A stretch of DNA of 64,000 bases, from positions 1 through 64,000 of the forward strand of contig JAURVB010013217.1 of the NCBI GenBank assembly GCA_033002965.1, in the 5' to 3' direction. Both the position numbers and the translations under genes were made by a program. The notes beneath the pieces are model-generated. The model was not told the DNA's origin. It made no database searches and was given only the letters and a program-made list of their open reading frames with translations. This stretch comes from Piper betle. Lineage: Eukaryota > Streptophyta > Magnoliopsida > Piperales > Piperaceae. How positions within the stretch are numbered: the stretch's first letter is position 1; every line of letters begins with the position of its first letter. Shown here one piece after another: positions 34,874-48,355 of this stretch.

Positions 34874-37800
34874 TGTAACACCCCGTTTCAGCTCACCCGT
34901 GAATCGACCCGAAATTTTCACCGGTGACCGAATCGTTCGCTAATCTACTAGATTCGGTTAAGCCGACCCGGATTTGCCCTACGACGTCTTAAGATGTAGA
35001 TGTGATATGGAGAAACATGGATGGAACAATTGGGTTCTAACGCAAACTACTTCCATGCCATGACATGCAAGCAAAAATAGGACAAAACCATAAATGTGAA
35101 ATCAAAAGAAAATATATATTTCTACAGAAAAACGAACAAAGTTTAGTCTAAAAGTGGAATAAGAGCCAACATGTCCATAATGTGTAAATTATAATGCAAG
35201 TGCACATGCCGAATCAAGTAATAAAAGTGATAAGAAAATATCTTCCCACGATGAATTATTACTAGAAATTCTCAATTACCAAAATTAATTTAATTAATTA
35301 TACTTAAATAAAATCAAATTGAAAGAGTGATTAATTATAAATTAAAGCTAAACTAATATAAAATGCAATATTAAAATTAAATATTAACTTCCAGACGATA
35401 AACCTAGGATTTTCAATATCACCTAGTGCTCTATATGATTAAAGTTATAACTTCTACCTATGAATTGCACATTTGGATTATTAACCACGAGGATCAATTA
35501 TTTATGACATCACTTAGATTCATCACAAACTTATCACTTGCACCCAACTCCTTTATCTCTATGAAATTATGTATGCAAGATAATACTTTAAGTTCAAGCC
35601 TTAACAGTTACCCAAGACATATGAGTATATCTCCATCTCATATGTGAATCACCTAAAATAGATGAACAAAGACTATTTTATTCAATGACAAATTTAATCT
35701 TTCTATCTCTAGACAAGATCAAATCTCTAGGTCTAACAATAGGTGATCAGCCTAATGATAGCATTAAGAATAGAATAAAATAGATAATCCAACATCACAA
35801 TCACATAGATAAAAATTAATAACTTTTATTAATCCATGCACTAGGTGCCATTGAAAATCCTAGAAAAGAATTTATTCCATAGAATATGCGATTAAACTCA
35901 AGAAATTTATGTGAATATGAAAAACATTATTTAATTACAAAGAAACTAAATCAAAATAAAGAAAAACTCTTTTGGAGAAAGCGTCTTCTTCGTCTAATCC
36001 AACTTCTTTGTTATTCCTTCTCTCGTCTTTCATGTCGTCGCTTAGCTGTCTGATGTTGTTCTTCTCCTCTTCGTTAAAACCCCAATCAAGTTTATAAAAG
36101 TATCCACCCAAATATTTTAAGTGGGGTCCACTGGGATCTCCATAAATATCCAAAAATCAGGTTTTCTGCCGCCGGCGCTCAAGCGCTCACTATTCAGGCC
36201 CTCGAGTGCTCAGCTCTCGGCCATAACACTTTCTTAACAAAAACACCAGCGCTCGAGCACTCGCTACAGTTTACTAGGTTGTGAGTTTTGGCCCGATTTC
36301 ACTCCTGAATTCATTACGGATCATCTTCTAACTCTTACACTCTGGTAGAACATTATTAATTAGCACTTTTTACACCAAAATCACAATAATTTCTGGCATT
36401 ATTAATAATATCTAATCAACTTTTAAACTAATAAACTTAAAATATAAAGAACTCAAAACAAGACAAGAATCAACATGAAGTGCAAAGAACAATAACTCTT
36501 TTACAGAGTTATTAGTCCTCAACAGGGATATATAAATAGTCTATCAAAATAATATAAAACATGACAATCTATCATGGCATTCAGTCATTATCACTTTCAT
36601 TTTCACCTGAGCCGAGTCTAAGCTCCAACGCTCCTTATTCATTCACATTTATATATTTGTTTCATAGGCAGTCTATCAAGGCATAGCACAACATGATTAT
36701 CATTCACATAGCATCAACACACCATCATTATACATTACACACGGCAGGTACATGTGTGCACGGTTCTGTGCTGCTCCTCCGTAGTCCGGACCGCTTTTAG
36801 TCATCGCTATTCTCACTTACATAAATATAGAAAACCGTCAGTAACGATTGTTACCAGTCTAGAAAATAACTAATATCAATCTGACACTAGGAGAGCTAAC
36901 CCTCCTATTGAATAAAAACCTCATATACTTCCTCAAAAACTCTCATAAGGGCAATAATGGGAGTCGTCGCCCTCGAGCGGCAGCGTCCTCTTTCCATATC
37001 TTTCTCTTTCCACAACACTCTCATTCCTTGGCTATTTAAACTATCCCTTTCACTCAGGAAAATCATTCTCGTTCATCTCAGCCCTCTACATCCTTCATCA
37101 TTACTCCTAGCCCTGAGTACAACGGACTGAGTACTCTCAGACATGCACCTTTAGTACCCTTTTATGCCACAAGTCTAGACATACTGAACAGCAGTACCTG
37201 TAAACCTCCACACCTCTCCGGGTTTGAGTGAACTCAAAGGTGGAGTTGTCAGACATTCCTCACAAGAATGGAGTGGATGCTCGCCAGTAGCACGCGTCGT
37301 CGCAATTTCCCTCATTCCATCTCTCACTAAAAATGCAAAAATCACATGTATATAGGTCTGGGTAGGGATTTATATAATAGGGCCCGAAGGCATCGTGAGC
37401 TCGATCTGAGTTTCGAAAACAAACTCGAGGGATCTCATCCTCGAGGGTTATTAATCCGAAAATAACGTACGACTAAATGGCCCACGTGGAGTGGGATACA
37501 ATAAAGCCACCACTCAACATGTCCTCTTACCTGTTACAAAACAAAACATAATGGAGTATAGAGATAAAATGAGAGCGAGTCCTAAACGGACTTGGGAGAG
37601 GCTCCAAGCATGTCCTCATGCCTAGGCAGCTAGCTCCTACTCTGTCCTTACACATCAAATGTAAAAGCTAACGCCCACTAACTGAATGATGCATCAAACT
37701 TATCATGATCATCACACTCCCAATACAAACAACATCCATCAACAGTTAAACAATTATCAATGTAGAAATAACTCTAACTCATCCTAATCATACTAATTTT

Positions 37801-39105
37801 ATAATATTTTCTAAGTTATGTTGTAGTCATTTAGCATGCACAGATTTGCTTTACATAATTAGATTACTAATATCCATTCACTATCAAGCAAGTCATGCAA
37901 ATCATCACTTCATTCACAATCAAGCATTCATCATATCAAACAATCAATCCTAGCATGTTGTGCTAATAATAATTAATTTTGAATAATTAAATCTGAGGTA
38001 ATTATACCTCATATCGTCAACAATCAGTGACGGTTAGGGTTTCGTCACATCTCAGAGCTCGAATTCGGCGCTCGGCGGCTTCCGAAGTTCAATCAGGTTC
38101 GGCTAGACGAGCTCAGCGGAAGATCCGGCAAATTCCAGAGAATCTCAGTTTTCTGGCAAGTTTTGATGTTTTTTTGGTGGATTTCGGCAACTTCTCGGCG
38201 GTTTTCAGGCGACCGACGGGATGGTAGGGGTATAAGGTACAGTTGGAACCGGCTCGGCGAGCTCGGCCCGATGGAGGTGATGGTGAGGATGGTAGCGGCG
38301 GTGATGACCACTGACAGTAGTGACAAGTTCGACCGGGGAGTCAGTTGCTTTGATCGGACCCACGGTCGACCTCGACAGCGGCGCTAGGGAGGGGGAAATG
38401 TCGGGGAGATCAAGGGAGTGGTCATCGGTGCTCGGCAATGGCGGCGCGGCCTGGACGGCGGCAAATCGACTCAGAGGAACGTTGCGCATTTGTGGGGCCA
38501 TTCTGACGTCAAGGCAGTGAGATGGTGGCCGAGGGTGGCACAACGGGGATTGGCGGCATCGATGCGGCATGCGGCGCAATGGCAGCGGTGACAACCACTC
38601 CATGATGAGCTATGGGGTGAGGAAGTGTTGGGAGGGAGAAAAAACACTTTGGTAGCAATAGTCATAAATAAGTATTGACTCAATTGCTACTTGAGTCAAA
38701 ATAATAACTAGCTCGTAATAAATCTTAAAAGAAATTCTAGAAAAATATGGAAAAATCCCAGTAAAATATATTACACACCATAACAACACAATGACATGTT
38801 CTATAACTAATAGCCCACCCAAACTGCCCTATAACGCGTCCTAATGCGTTATTCGGCCTAAAAATATTTCTACGATCAAATACATAAAAAATATATACTG
38901 CATACTTTAATATATTCTGATAACTCATTTCTCACCATCTTTTCGACGTTATCATCATATATTCAGGTACACCTGACCCTCATCGCTCATAACTCATGGC
39001 TGGCCTCGACTAAGCACGCGGTTCATGAAACTGACTCAACTCAATAGACAGTTCAATCGATTGGTTCGGTAATGTAAAACTCTGACTCGAGTCACGGGTT
39101 TTACA
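34874..39105 (-). mobile_element. A1 3' LTR (contains a 1.3-kb insert)
   Basis: Ends TGTAACACCCC (34874) and GGTTTTACA (39105) on the plus strand. It contains the conserved family segment (37100-37300), donor-like site reading GAGGTATAATTACC on the minus strand near 38005, C-rich block 38030-38640, a degenerate hairpin module near 38670-38700, and the terminal hairpin 39073-39105. Without the insert it is about 2.9 kb. Confidence 0.88.
35186..36527. mobile_element. 1.3-kb insertion in the A1 3' LTR, class unknown
   Basis: In the 5' LTR, CTGTCCACAATAGGGATAT (near 54660) is continuous. In the 3' LTR the same text is interrupted after CATGTCCATAAT and resumes at CAGGGATAT. The insert starts near TGTAAATTATAATGCAAGTGCAC and ends near GTCCTCAACA, so TG...CA ends are possible. 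No target duplication or coding sequence was recognised. It may be a solo LTR or another non-autonomous element. Confidence 0.6.
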
Positions 39106-39127
39106 ACCTTCCCTCCTTAGAAAATTT
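39106..39127 (-). other. Polypurine tract of A1
   Basis: Minus strand reads TCTAAGGAGGGAAGGT directly before the LTR start. The preceding TTTCGAGGACGAAA is a motif seen before the 3' LTR of many plant chromoviruses. Confidence 0.8.
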
Positions 39128-39129
39128 CG

Positions 39130-41721
39130 TCCTCGAAATTTTAACCAAGGAAGTTTCAAACTCATCCATAATCTGAAGAAAAATAATCTCTAGTAAGGTA
39201 CCTGGTTGTGAAGCTGGTTGCTCGAATATCTCCAGGTATCACTTCTTCATCTCATCTTCGCGTTCCCATGTAGATTCTTCAACTCCTCTTCGAGTCCATT
39301 GCACTTGTACTAGGGGGACTTCTTTCCTTCAGAGAATCTTCACTCTGCGATCCACAATCCGAACTGCATCTTCTGGATACGTCAGGTCTGGTTGCAGCTC
39401 TATCTCTCTGAAACTAACAACATGAGAGTTGTCTGGATGGTACTTCTTCAGCATCGACACATGGAAGACATTATGCACAGCTGATAGGTGAGGCGGCAAT
39501 GCTAGCCTGTAAGCCACTGGTCCAATGCGCTCGATCACATCAAACGGTCCAATATATCACGGACTGAGTTTCCCTCGCGTCCCGAATCTCGTGTTTCCCT
39601 TAGTCGGAGAGACCTTCAGGAGAACGTGATCTCCTAACGCAAAATGAACCTCACGTCTGCGCTGATTAGCATAACTTTTCTGCCTGTCCTGAGCTACTCT
39701 CATTCTCCTCCTGATCCGCATCACCACTTCCTGTGTCTGTTGGATCATCTCTGGCCCAACTACTACTGGCTTGCTGCCCTGTACCCAACATACTGGGGAT
39801 CGACATGGTCTGCTGTATAGTGCTTCGTATGGTGCCATCCCTATCGTAGCCTGATAGCTGTTATTGTAGGAGAACTCCACTAGAGGTAGGTGCTCTTCCC
39901 AACTTCCTCCGAAATCCAAAATGCATGCTCGGAGCAAATCCTCTAGGATCTATATGGTCCTCTTGGTCTGCCCATCTGTCTGTGGGTGAAAGGTGGTGCT
40001 GAATCTCGATTCAGTGCCCATAGCTGCTTGAAAAGCCTTCCAAAATCGAGACGTGAACCTCGGATCCCTGTCTGATATGATCTCCCGTGGTACTCCATGT
40101 AGCCTGACTATTTGGTCTCTGTACAGCGTGGCCAAAGTGGTCAGTGGGTAATCCATCCTGATTGGTATGAAATGTGCGCTCTTTGTGAGTCGATCTACTA
40201 TGACCCATATTGCATCCTTTTGTTGGCGGGTCCTAGGTAAACCGACTACAAAGTCGTACGCTATACTCTCCCACTTCCACTCTGGCGCTTCCAATGGCTG
40301 TAGCGTTCCACCTAGACGTACATGCTTGGCTTTCACTTGTTGGCACACCAAACATCTGGCAACTGTGTCGTATACCTCTCTCTTCATTCCTGGCCACCAA
40401 TATGTTCGTTGGACATCATGGTACATCTTCACTCCACCTGGATGCACTAAGCATCTCGACGTGTGAGCTTCGTGAAGAATCGTACATCAAAGTCCAGGAC
40501 AGTCTGGAACATTTGGCACAAAGAGTTAACTTCTAAGTCTGGCTAACCCATCTGCATCTCTGATCAATTTTGGATGTGTTCCCTGTTCCAATCATTGCCT
40601 CAACTGTGGATCCGCTTCCTATGCAATCCTGATCTGATTAAGTACACTTGGTTGAATGGTCAATCACGCCATCATTCCAACCAACTGTCTCTGGCCTATA
40701 GTGAATAGAGTCACTGACACTGCTACTAATCTTGCAGAGTACAAGACTCCTGGCCTCCTGCTCAATGCATTTGCTACTACATTCACTTTGCCCTCGTGGT
40801 AAGCTATGCCAATCTCGTAGTCTGCTAACATCTCCAACCATCTTCTTTGTTTGCTGTTCAAATCTTTTTACGTGAAGATATATTTCAGACTCCGGTGATC
40901 AGTCAAAAGTCTGAAAGATGTTCCATACAAGTAGTGCCTTCATATTCTGAGTGCAAATATGACTACTGCAAGTTCTAGGTCGTGTGTAGGGTAATTACAT
41001 TCATGCACCTTGAGCTGGCAAAATGCATAAGCTATAACCTTATCCTTTTGCATCAAAACACAACCTAAGCTAATCCCTAAGGCATCTATGTAAACTACCA
41101 AATTCCCATGTCCCTCAGGAATTGTGAGGATAGCGCCGAAGTCAATCTCTCCGCTCACACTCGTCTGTCCATCTGAACCATTCTTCCTTCCTAGTCAGCC
41201 ATGTAAGAGGGGCTGCTATGGAAGAGAAATCCTGAATAAACCATCCATAGTATCCAGCTAGGCCCAGGAAACTGCAAACCTCTGTAGGTGTCTTCCGATG
41301 TTCCCACTACACTACTACTTCTATCTTGGCTGGTTCTATGGAAATGCCTGATGCTGAGATGACATGGCCAAGAAAGTGCACTTCTGACAACCAAAAACTA
41401 CACTTCAAAAACTTCCCGCACAAACTATGCTCTCTCAGTGTCTGCAACACCATCCTCAGAAGCTGCTCATGCTCTTCCCTGGACGAAGAATATACTAGTA
41501 TGTCGTCCACGAATGATGATCACAAACTAGTCCAGGTTTGGATTGAACACTCTGTTCATCAAGTCCATAAACACTATTGGAGCATTGGTCAATCCAAAAG
41601 GCATGACAAAAAACATGTAGTGTCCGTATCTCGTCCTGAATGCAGTCTTCGGAACATCTCCTGCTCTAATCTTCAACTGGTAGTATCCTAACCTCAAATC
41701 AATCTTCGAGAAGATGACTGC
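39130..41721 (-). pseudogene. A1 pol remnant: RT, RNase H, integrase, chromodomain
   Basis: Minus-strand translation in pieces. Reverse transcriptase from about 41721 ([51 protein letters not shown] near 41490). RNase H near 41120-40780 ([30 protein letters not shown]). Integrase 40447-39557 (HPGGVKMYHDVQRTYWWPG, CLVCQQVKAKH, IISDRDPRF, FHPQTDGQ). GPF-type and chromodomain end near 39540-39230 ([23 protein letters not shown]). Many stops and frameshifts. The reverse-transcriptase start and the protease are missing because of the B3 insertion and deletion. The C-terminal chromodomain marks it as a chromovirus of Tekay/Del type. Confidence 0.88.
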
Positions 41722-43815
41722 TGTAACGACTCGCCCGAACCGGACCGAGTGTTACTTAAAAATATAGTTAATGTAAATGTAACCTTCCATAACATGAATT
41801 TAAATATAGCAACTAGTCTTGCAACATATATTATAAATCATAACAATAAATCATGTTCTCTGAACTTTAAAATAACTGTCCCACAGTCTCAGACCATTTC
41901 CCATAGCCACATTTATAACATAAGAGAATAATAAGGAAGTCCAACTTTATTATCGATTCACTATACCTGGGTTGGTAAAAGAACCACCAACCACACTTCT
42001 ATTCTTTAGTCCCAAAGCTGCTCACCTGCGGAGGCAATTCCGCGCTAGTGATAAAACCACTAAGCCGCATAATTAAATGAAATAAGTCAATATAATCCCT
42101 ATTATTATTTCACTCGTTATTATTATTATTATTACACAAGTGAAGAGTAATTATCCCCTCAGGTCATTTTGAGAGTAGTAATTTGTCTCTCAGGTCATTC
42201 TGAGATTAGTACAAGTCGACTCCCAGCTCATTCTGAGATTAGAAAATGTCTCCCAACTCATTCTGAGATTAGGCGGTCTCCCATTTCATTTTGAGATTAG
42301 TCATGGTCTCTCAGTTCATTCTGAGATTAGAAATCGTCTCCCAGCTCATTCTGAGATTAGGTGGTCTTCCAATTCATTTTGAGATTAGTCATGGTCTCCC
42401 AGTTCATTCTGAGATTAGAAATCTTCTCCTAGCTCATTCTGAGATTAGGTGGTCTCCCAATTCATTTTGAGATTAGTCATGGTCTCCCTAGTTCATTCTG
42501 AGATTAGAAAATTGTCTCCCAGCTCATTCTAAGATTAGGTGGTCCCCCAATTCATTTTGAGGTTAGTCATGGTCTCCCAGTTCATTCTAAAATTAGAAAA
42601 TTGTCTCCCAGCTCATTCATGAGATTAGGTGGTCCCCTAATTCATTTTGAGGTTAGTAATGGTCTCCTAGTTCATTCTGAGATTTAGAAAATTGTCTCCT
42701 AGCTCATTCTGAGATTAGGTGGTCCCCCGATTCATTTTGAGGTTAGTCATGGTCTCGCAGTTCATTCTTAGATTAGGTGGTCCCCCAATTCATTTTGAGG
42801 TTAGTCATGGTCTCCCAGTTCATTCTTAGATTACAAAATTGTCTCCCAGCTCATTCTGAGATTAGGTGGTCCCCCAATTCATTTTGAGGTTAGTCATGGT
42901 CTCCCAGTTCATTCTGAGATTAGAAAATTGTCTCCCAGCTCATTTTGAGATTAGGTGGTCCCCCAATTCATTTTGAGGTTAGTCATGGTCTCCCAGTTCA
43001 TTCTGAGATTAGAACATTGTCTCCCATCTCATTCTGAGATTAGGTGCCGACAAAGGCTACCAGTTTGGAAAAAAATACACAATTTCATATAATTATAACA
43101 ATTTGGGAAAATACAACATTTCAAATAATTATACGGACAATACAACATTTCAATTAATTATAAGCACACACATAGTAACACACATAGTAATTTTAAAAGT
43201 GCGGCCCCGTGTCGGACTAAGTACAATTCCTTGACCCCGATTGCGTTACAGTGCATGGTGGTCGAATCTGGGCTCAGGCCAGACCAGGGCTGCCAACAAG
43301 GGAAAGTACAACATTTCAAATGATTATACGGACAATGTAACATTTCACATAATTATACGAACACACATAGTAATTTTAAAGGTGCGGCCCCGTGTTAGAC
43401 TGAGTCAATTCGTTGACTCTCGATTGCGTTTCAGCGCATGGTGGTCGAATCTGGGCTTAGGCTGACCAGGGCTGCCAACAAGGTAAAGTACAACATTTCA
43501 AATGATTATATGGACCTGGATATTTCGAACTCGCAACTGCGACCAATGATCCTAATCTGAACGAGAACATAAAATTATACATAAGTATAATTTTATTCGA
43601 GTAGGAATGCATGTAACTAAATGACTAATATATATATCACTATTAAAATTAAACAATATTAACTATTAAATTATTCAGGTGATTTAATCATTTAAGTCCT
43701 CCTTTACATTTAAAATTAATTATCTAAATCATAAATAATACCTAACAATTGATAAAATAATTATTACTAATAAACAAGTATTTAATTTTCCTTTACGATG
43801 ATAATTACTTAACCC
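41722..43815 (-). mobile_element. B3: partial family-B LTR inside A1 pol/gag
   Basis: Plus-strand start TGTAACGACTCGCCC at 41722 is a family-B LTR end. It carries the longest minisatellite (42150-43044), two tandem units of about 165 bp (43190-43510), and AT-rich text matching 14600-14790. It breaks off at 43815 without its other end. The A1 sequence on the far side is gag and not reverse transcriptase, so a deletion removed the LTR start plus A1 protease and the first part of pol. Confidence 0.85.
42150..43044 (+). repeat. LTR minisatellite, longest array, about 30 units
   Basis: About 29-30-bp units of TCTCCCAGYTCATTYTGAGATTAG. Units alternate in an AATTCATTTT / AGTTCATTCT / AGCTCATTCT order, forming 88-92-bp blocks. 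The later blocks share CCCCCAATTCATTTTGAGG, which shows local homogenisation. Confidence 0.92.
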
Positions 43816-45165
43816 CGCAGATCCTTAGATGGCGGTACTTGTTGTCTACCCCTCTGTTGTCTAGCATGCCCTATAGCCATGTACCCTCTTTGGTTTTGTC
43901 CCCTCTGCTACTATCTCAGTGGTTGTTGGTTTTTGCCTCTCCGACCCTAACCTTGCCCCTATTGGCCTCTCTGCTTGGGAGTTGGGAGTGCAAGTCTCTG
44001 CGGAGGTGTTGGGAGCATCAACTATTGGGTCTGGCCAGTTGGACAAGTTGTAGCTCTATGCCCTAGTTGATCGTAACTATAGCATGTGTCTGTGCCTACT
44101 CTACACTCTGCAGCTCTATGTCCTAGCTGATCATATCTGTAGCATGCATCTGTGCCTACTCTACACTCACCTGCATGACGACATCGGCAACTCTAACAAA
44201 AGGGTACTCTGTAGCCCTAGACTTGGCCATCCATAGCCCTCATTGAAACTGTTGCATCTGTTCAACATCTCTCTTGTGCTCCTTGCTCTGCTTGATAGGG
44301 TCTAGGGTGTTGCTGCTTCTAGTCAAAATCCTGGCGAGGTCTAACAGTTATAACTCGTTCTGCCTCACCTGTAGCTTTCACAACATCACTGAAAGTAGCA
44401 ATCTTCCTATCCAAATAGGCCATCCTAATCTCGTGATGGAGGCCTTCGTAAAATTACTCTATTCTTCTTTCTTTGGTGGGGACCAATTATGGTGCAAATC
44501 TTTCGAGTGCTCTAAACCTGGTCTCGTATCGCACCACTGTCATGGGTCCTTGGCTCAAGGTCTGGAATTCTCACTCCTTCCTCTTCTTGACATTTGGCGG
44601 AAAATACTTTCCAATGAATTCCTCTTTGAATTCATCCCCAGTGATGTCCTAGGGTTGACGGTGAGCAAATACGGAATTCTGCACTGAATCCCCACCATAC
44701 TCTAGCTTCATCCTAGAATGCCCTTGAAATGATGCGTACTCTATGCTCCATCAGGCATCCCATACTACCAAACACTCATATGGCTGACAAAATCCATAGA
44801 ATGCCTCCTCTGCATCCAACTTCCCAAAGAAAGGTCGTCCACCATTCTTCATGAACCTTTTGTACTACCACAGCTCTAGATTCCATGCACCCACTGATCT
44901 ATTTGATCCTTCTCCTCATTTGTACTGTGGAAACTGTGGTCCAATACCAGCTGGTATACTGTCAAATCCTGCGGCTCTACTTCCACCTACAGTATGCCCG
45001 CTCCTGCTACTGTGGTTCCACCTACGACTGGTCTCATCCTTGCCTGAAGTCGGTCAATCAGAGGAGTCGTTGTTGGAGTACCCTTTGTTGCAGCGGTGGA
45101 GGAGGTGGCGGTGGAGGGCCCATGGGAACTGCTGGCTCACCTCATGCCTCTTCAACTACTACTGG
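43816..45165 (-). pseudogene. A1 gag, inner part with duplicated zinc knuckle
   Basis: Minus-strand gag text near 44680-44480 (DEFKEEFIGKYFPP, LSQGPMTVVRYETR). Downstream lies a 60-bp tandem duplication (44050-44109 and 44110-44169), each copy encoding a zinc-knuckle relative of the form C-X2-Y-X4-H-X4-C. The second cysteine is tyrosine in both copies (CYSYDQLGHRATTC), so the mutation predates the duplication. Frame breaks are present. It is interrupted at 45166 by B2 and continues at 53856. Confidence 0.8.
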
Positions 45166-47017
45166 TATCTTGTAAAGACCGTGAAAAAATAAAATAAAAT
45201 AAAAGACGCGAACGCAGTTCGGTAAGGACAGAATGTGTTATATCCAATACCTGGTTAATTCTACCCGGTTAATTATTATATTTTATTATTTACCCAGTTA
45301 CCCGGTTAAATGAAATACGGGTGTTTTCAGATACCCTAGCCGTCATTTCATTTTATTTTATGAGGCACATCCTCCACCCTAGCCTTCATTCGCATTTTCT
45401 TCTCCTCTTCCTTACTGGCGTATCTTCGTCCTTTCATAGGTATTCTTCCTATCTCCCTCTTCTTAATTTTCTTGCATGCATATTTTAATTTAATAATAAG
45501 CTTTATAATCGTGAGGATTAAATTTTAAAATCAACAAGAAAGAAACTAAATAGAAATTAAAGTTTAATTTGGCCGACGAGACCCCTCTTTCGGCGAGATG
45601 GGGAAGCACAGGCAAGGTTTCGCCGGGAATGGGTGGTGACAGTCGTTTCGACGTCGGAAGATGATCAGTATAGGGTTGATCTCACGTGCGTGGATGTCGG
45701 CCTGGGGTGGTAAATGACCAAAAACAGAGGACGGCAGCAAAAACAGAGGCGACGGCGGTGGGGGAAGAAATCTGGCAGTCCTGGGCGGCGACGCATTCCA
45801 ATCTGGCCGGGGAAAGTCGATAGGTGGTCGAGGGTGACGAGGCGAGCACCCAATTGAGTTGGCGACGCTCACCGGCGGTGGAATCACCGACGTGAGCGCG
45901 CCACTAGGTAGGCAATGCGGGCGTCGCCGCGGCTAGAAGACGGCCGTAGTTGGCCGGGGCGACACCGCAACAGCAAGGCAGGGCTGGTCGGCGACGATTG
46001 GCCGTGGCGGAAGGGCGGCTACTGTCGGGAACAGGGGATGGCTCCGGGAAAGAAGAAGAAAAAGAAAATTACCTTGGGTGGTAAACTTGTAAATAATGCT
46101 TGACTCGACATAGCTCGAGTTAAATAATAATACCAACTCATAAATAACACCTAACTCGATACGGACTCGAGTTAAAAATAATACGAACACGTAATAAATC
46201 TTTAAAAATAATTATTTTAATGGGTTATGGGTTAAAGTTACTAAACTAATTAATTATTGTACAAAATCGCCACGGGTAATAAAACAAAATACGATATTGA
46301 TTAAAGGTCAATAATTAATCCACACAACAAGCGATTAAATTAAATCGGACGGTTATAAGTAATTAATAAAATAAAGATTTTACCTTTACCTTATTAAATT
46401 TAATACTAGGTAAATAAAGTGATTATTTTAATAGCAAGTAAGTAATGTAGAAAATGGGTTATTAAACAATAGTCAGGTAGCAATCACTGGCGTCGAACGT
46501 AAAGAGAATAATGAAAATAAATAAGGTTCGAAACTTTATTGAGTCGAATAATTTAAAATAATTGTATGAATAATATTTTTTAATAATACAAATTATTTGA
46601 AATAATTTAATCTAACAACTTAATTAATTAAATTGCTATAAATAATAGTAGCGATTAAAAATTATAACTATAAACTAAATCATCAAAATCGTGGTTAAGT
46701 AATTATCATCGCAAAGGAAAATTAAATACTTGTTTATTACTAATAATTATTTTATCAATTGTTAGGTATTAATTATGATTTAGATAATTAATTTAAAATG
46801 TGAAGTAGTATTTACATGATTATGTCAGAGGAATAATTAATTATCTCACTGGATTTGTTGATAATTTAATATTTAATATTTTTGAAAATGATATATATAT
46901 TAGATATTTAGTTGCATGCATTCCTACTCGAATAAAATTATACTTCTGTATAATTTTATGTGCTCACTCATATTAGGATCATTGGTCGTAGCTGCGAGTT
47001 CGAAATATCCAGGTCCG

Positions 47018-47475
47018 TATAATCATTTGAAATGTTGTACTTTCCCTTGTTGGCAGCCCTGGTCAGCCTAAGCCCAGATTCGACCGCCATGCGCTGTAAC
47101 GCAATAGGGGTTAAGGAATTGACTCAGTCTAACACGGGGCCACACCTTCAAAATTACTATGTGTGTCCATATAATCATTTGAAATGTTGTACTTTTCCTT
47201 GTTAGCAGCCCTGGTCGCCCTGAGCCCGAATTCGAACACCATGCGCTGCAACGCAATCGGGGTCAAGGAATTGACTCAGTCCGACACGGGGCCGCACCAT
47301 TAAAATTACAATGTATGCCCGTATAATTATTTTAAAATGTTATATTGTCCGTATAATCATTTGAAATGTTGTACTTTCCCTTGTTGGCAGCCCTGGTCGG
47401 CCTGGGCCCATATTCGACCACCTTGCGCTGTAATGCAATCAGGGTCAAGGAATTGACTCAGTCAAACACGGGGCC
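47018..47475 (+). repeat. Tandem units with GGCAGCCCTGGTC and TTGACTCAGTC
   Basis: Three imperfect units (starts near 47025, 47174, 47356), each with TTTGAAATGTTGTAC, GGCAGCCCTGGTC, a TGCGCTG word, GGTCAAGGAATTGACTCAGT and GGGGCC. One unit occurs near 14290-14400, two in B3, and diverged single units in family-C LTRs (61140-61380, 62940-63185), linking families B and C. Confidence 0.85.
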
Positions 47476-47639
47476 GCACCATTAAAATTACTATGTGTGT
47501 GTGTGTATAATTATTTGAAATTTTATAATGTCTGTATAATTATTTGGAATGTTGTATTGTCCGTATAGTTATTTGAAATGTTATATTTTCCCAAACTGGT
47601 ATAACTATATGAAATGTTGTATTTTACCAAATTGGTAAC

Positions 47640-48355
47640 ATTTGTCAGCACTAATCTCAGAATGAGCTGGGAGATGATTTTTAATCTCAGAATGAACTGA
47701 GAGACCATGACTAATCTCAAAATGAATTGGGAGACCACCTAATCTCAAAATGAGTTGGGAGACGTTTTCTAATATCAGAATGAGCTGGGAGACAATTTCT
47801 AATCTCAGAATGAGCAGGGTGACCATGACTAATCTTAAAATGAATTGGGGGACCAGCTAATCTCAGAATGAGCTGGGAGACAATTTCTAATCTCAGAATG
47901 AACTGGGAGACCATGACTAACCTCAAAATGAATTGGGGAACCACCTAATCTCAGAATGAGCAGGGAGACAATTTTTAAACTCAGAACGAACTGGGAGACC
48001 ATGACTAATCTCGAAATGAATTGGGTGACCACCTAATCTTAGAATGAGCTGGGAGACAATTTTTAATTTCAGAATGAACTGGGAGACCATGATTAATTCT
48101 CAAAGTGAATTGGCACACCACCTAATCTCAGAATTAGTTAGGAGATAGTTTCTAATCTCATAATGAACTGGGAGACCGTGACTAATCTCAAAATGAATTG
48201 GGAGACCACCTAATCTCAGAATGAGTTGGGAGACGATTTCTAATCTCAGAATGAACTGGGAAACCATGACTAATCTCAAAATGAATTGGGAGACCACCTA
48301 ATCTCAGAATGAGCTGGGAGACGAGTTTTGTTAATCTCAGAATGACCTGAGAGAT
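47640..48355 (-). repeat. LTR minisatellite in B2 5' LTR
   Basis: About 24 units of CTAATCTCAGAATGAGCTGGGAGAC type, reverse complement of the arrays at 13690 and 42150, because B2 lies on the other strand. Confidence 0.92.

Noticed and set aside
41326..41691. 121-codon plus-strand frame over A1 pol
   Set aside because: Antisense to recognisable reverse-transcriptase sequence.
42150..43044. CRISPR-like look of about 30-bp repeats
   Set aside because: There are no unique spacers; the repeats abut directly and lie inside a plant LTR.
45915..46103. Short frame ending KKKKKKITLGG at the hairpin of B2
   Set aside because: Comes from an AAGAAG microsatellite next to the C-rich block; not kept in the 3' LTR.
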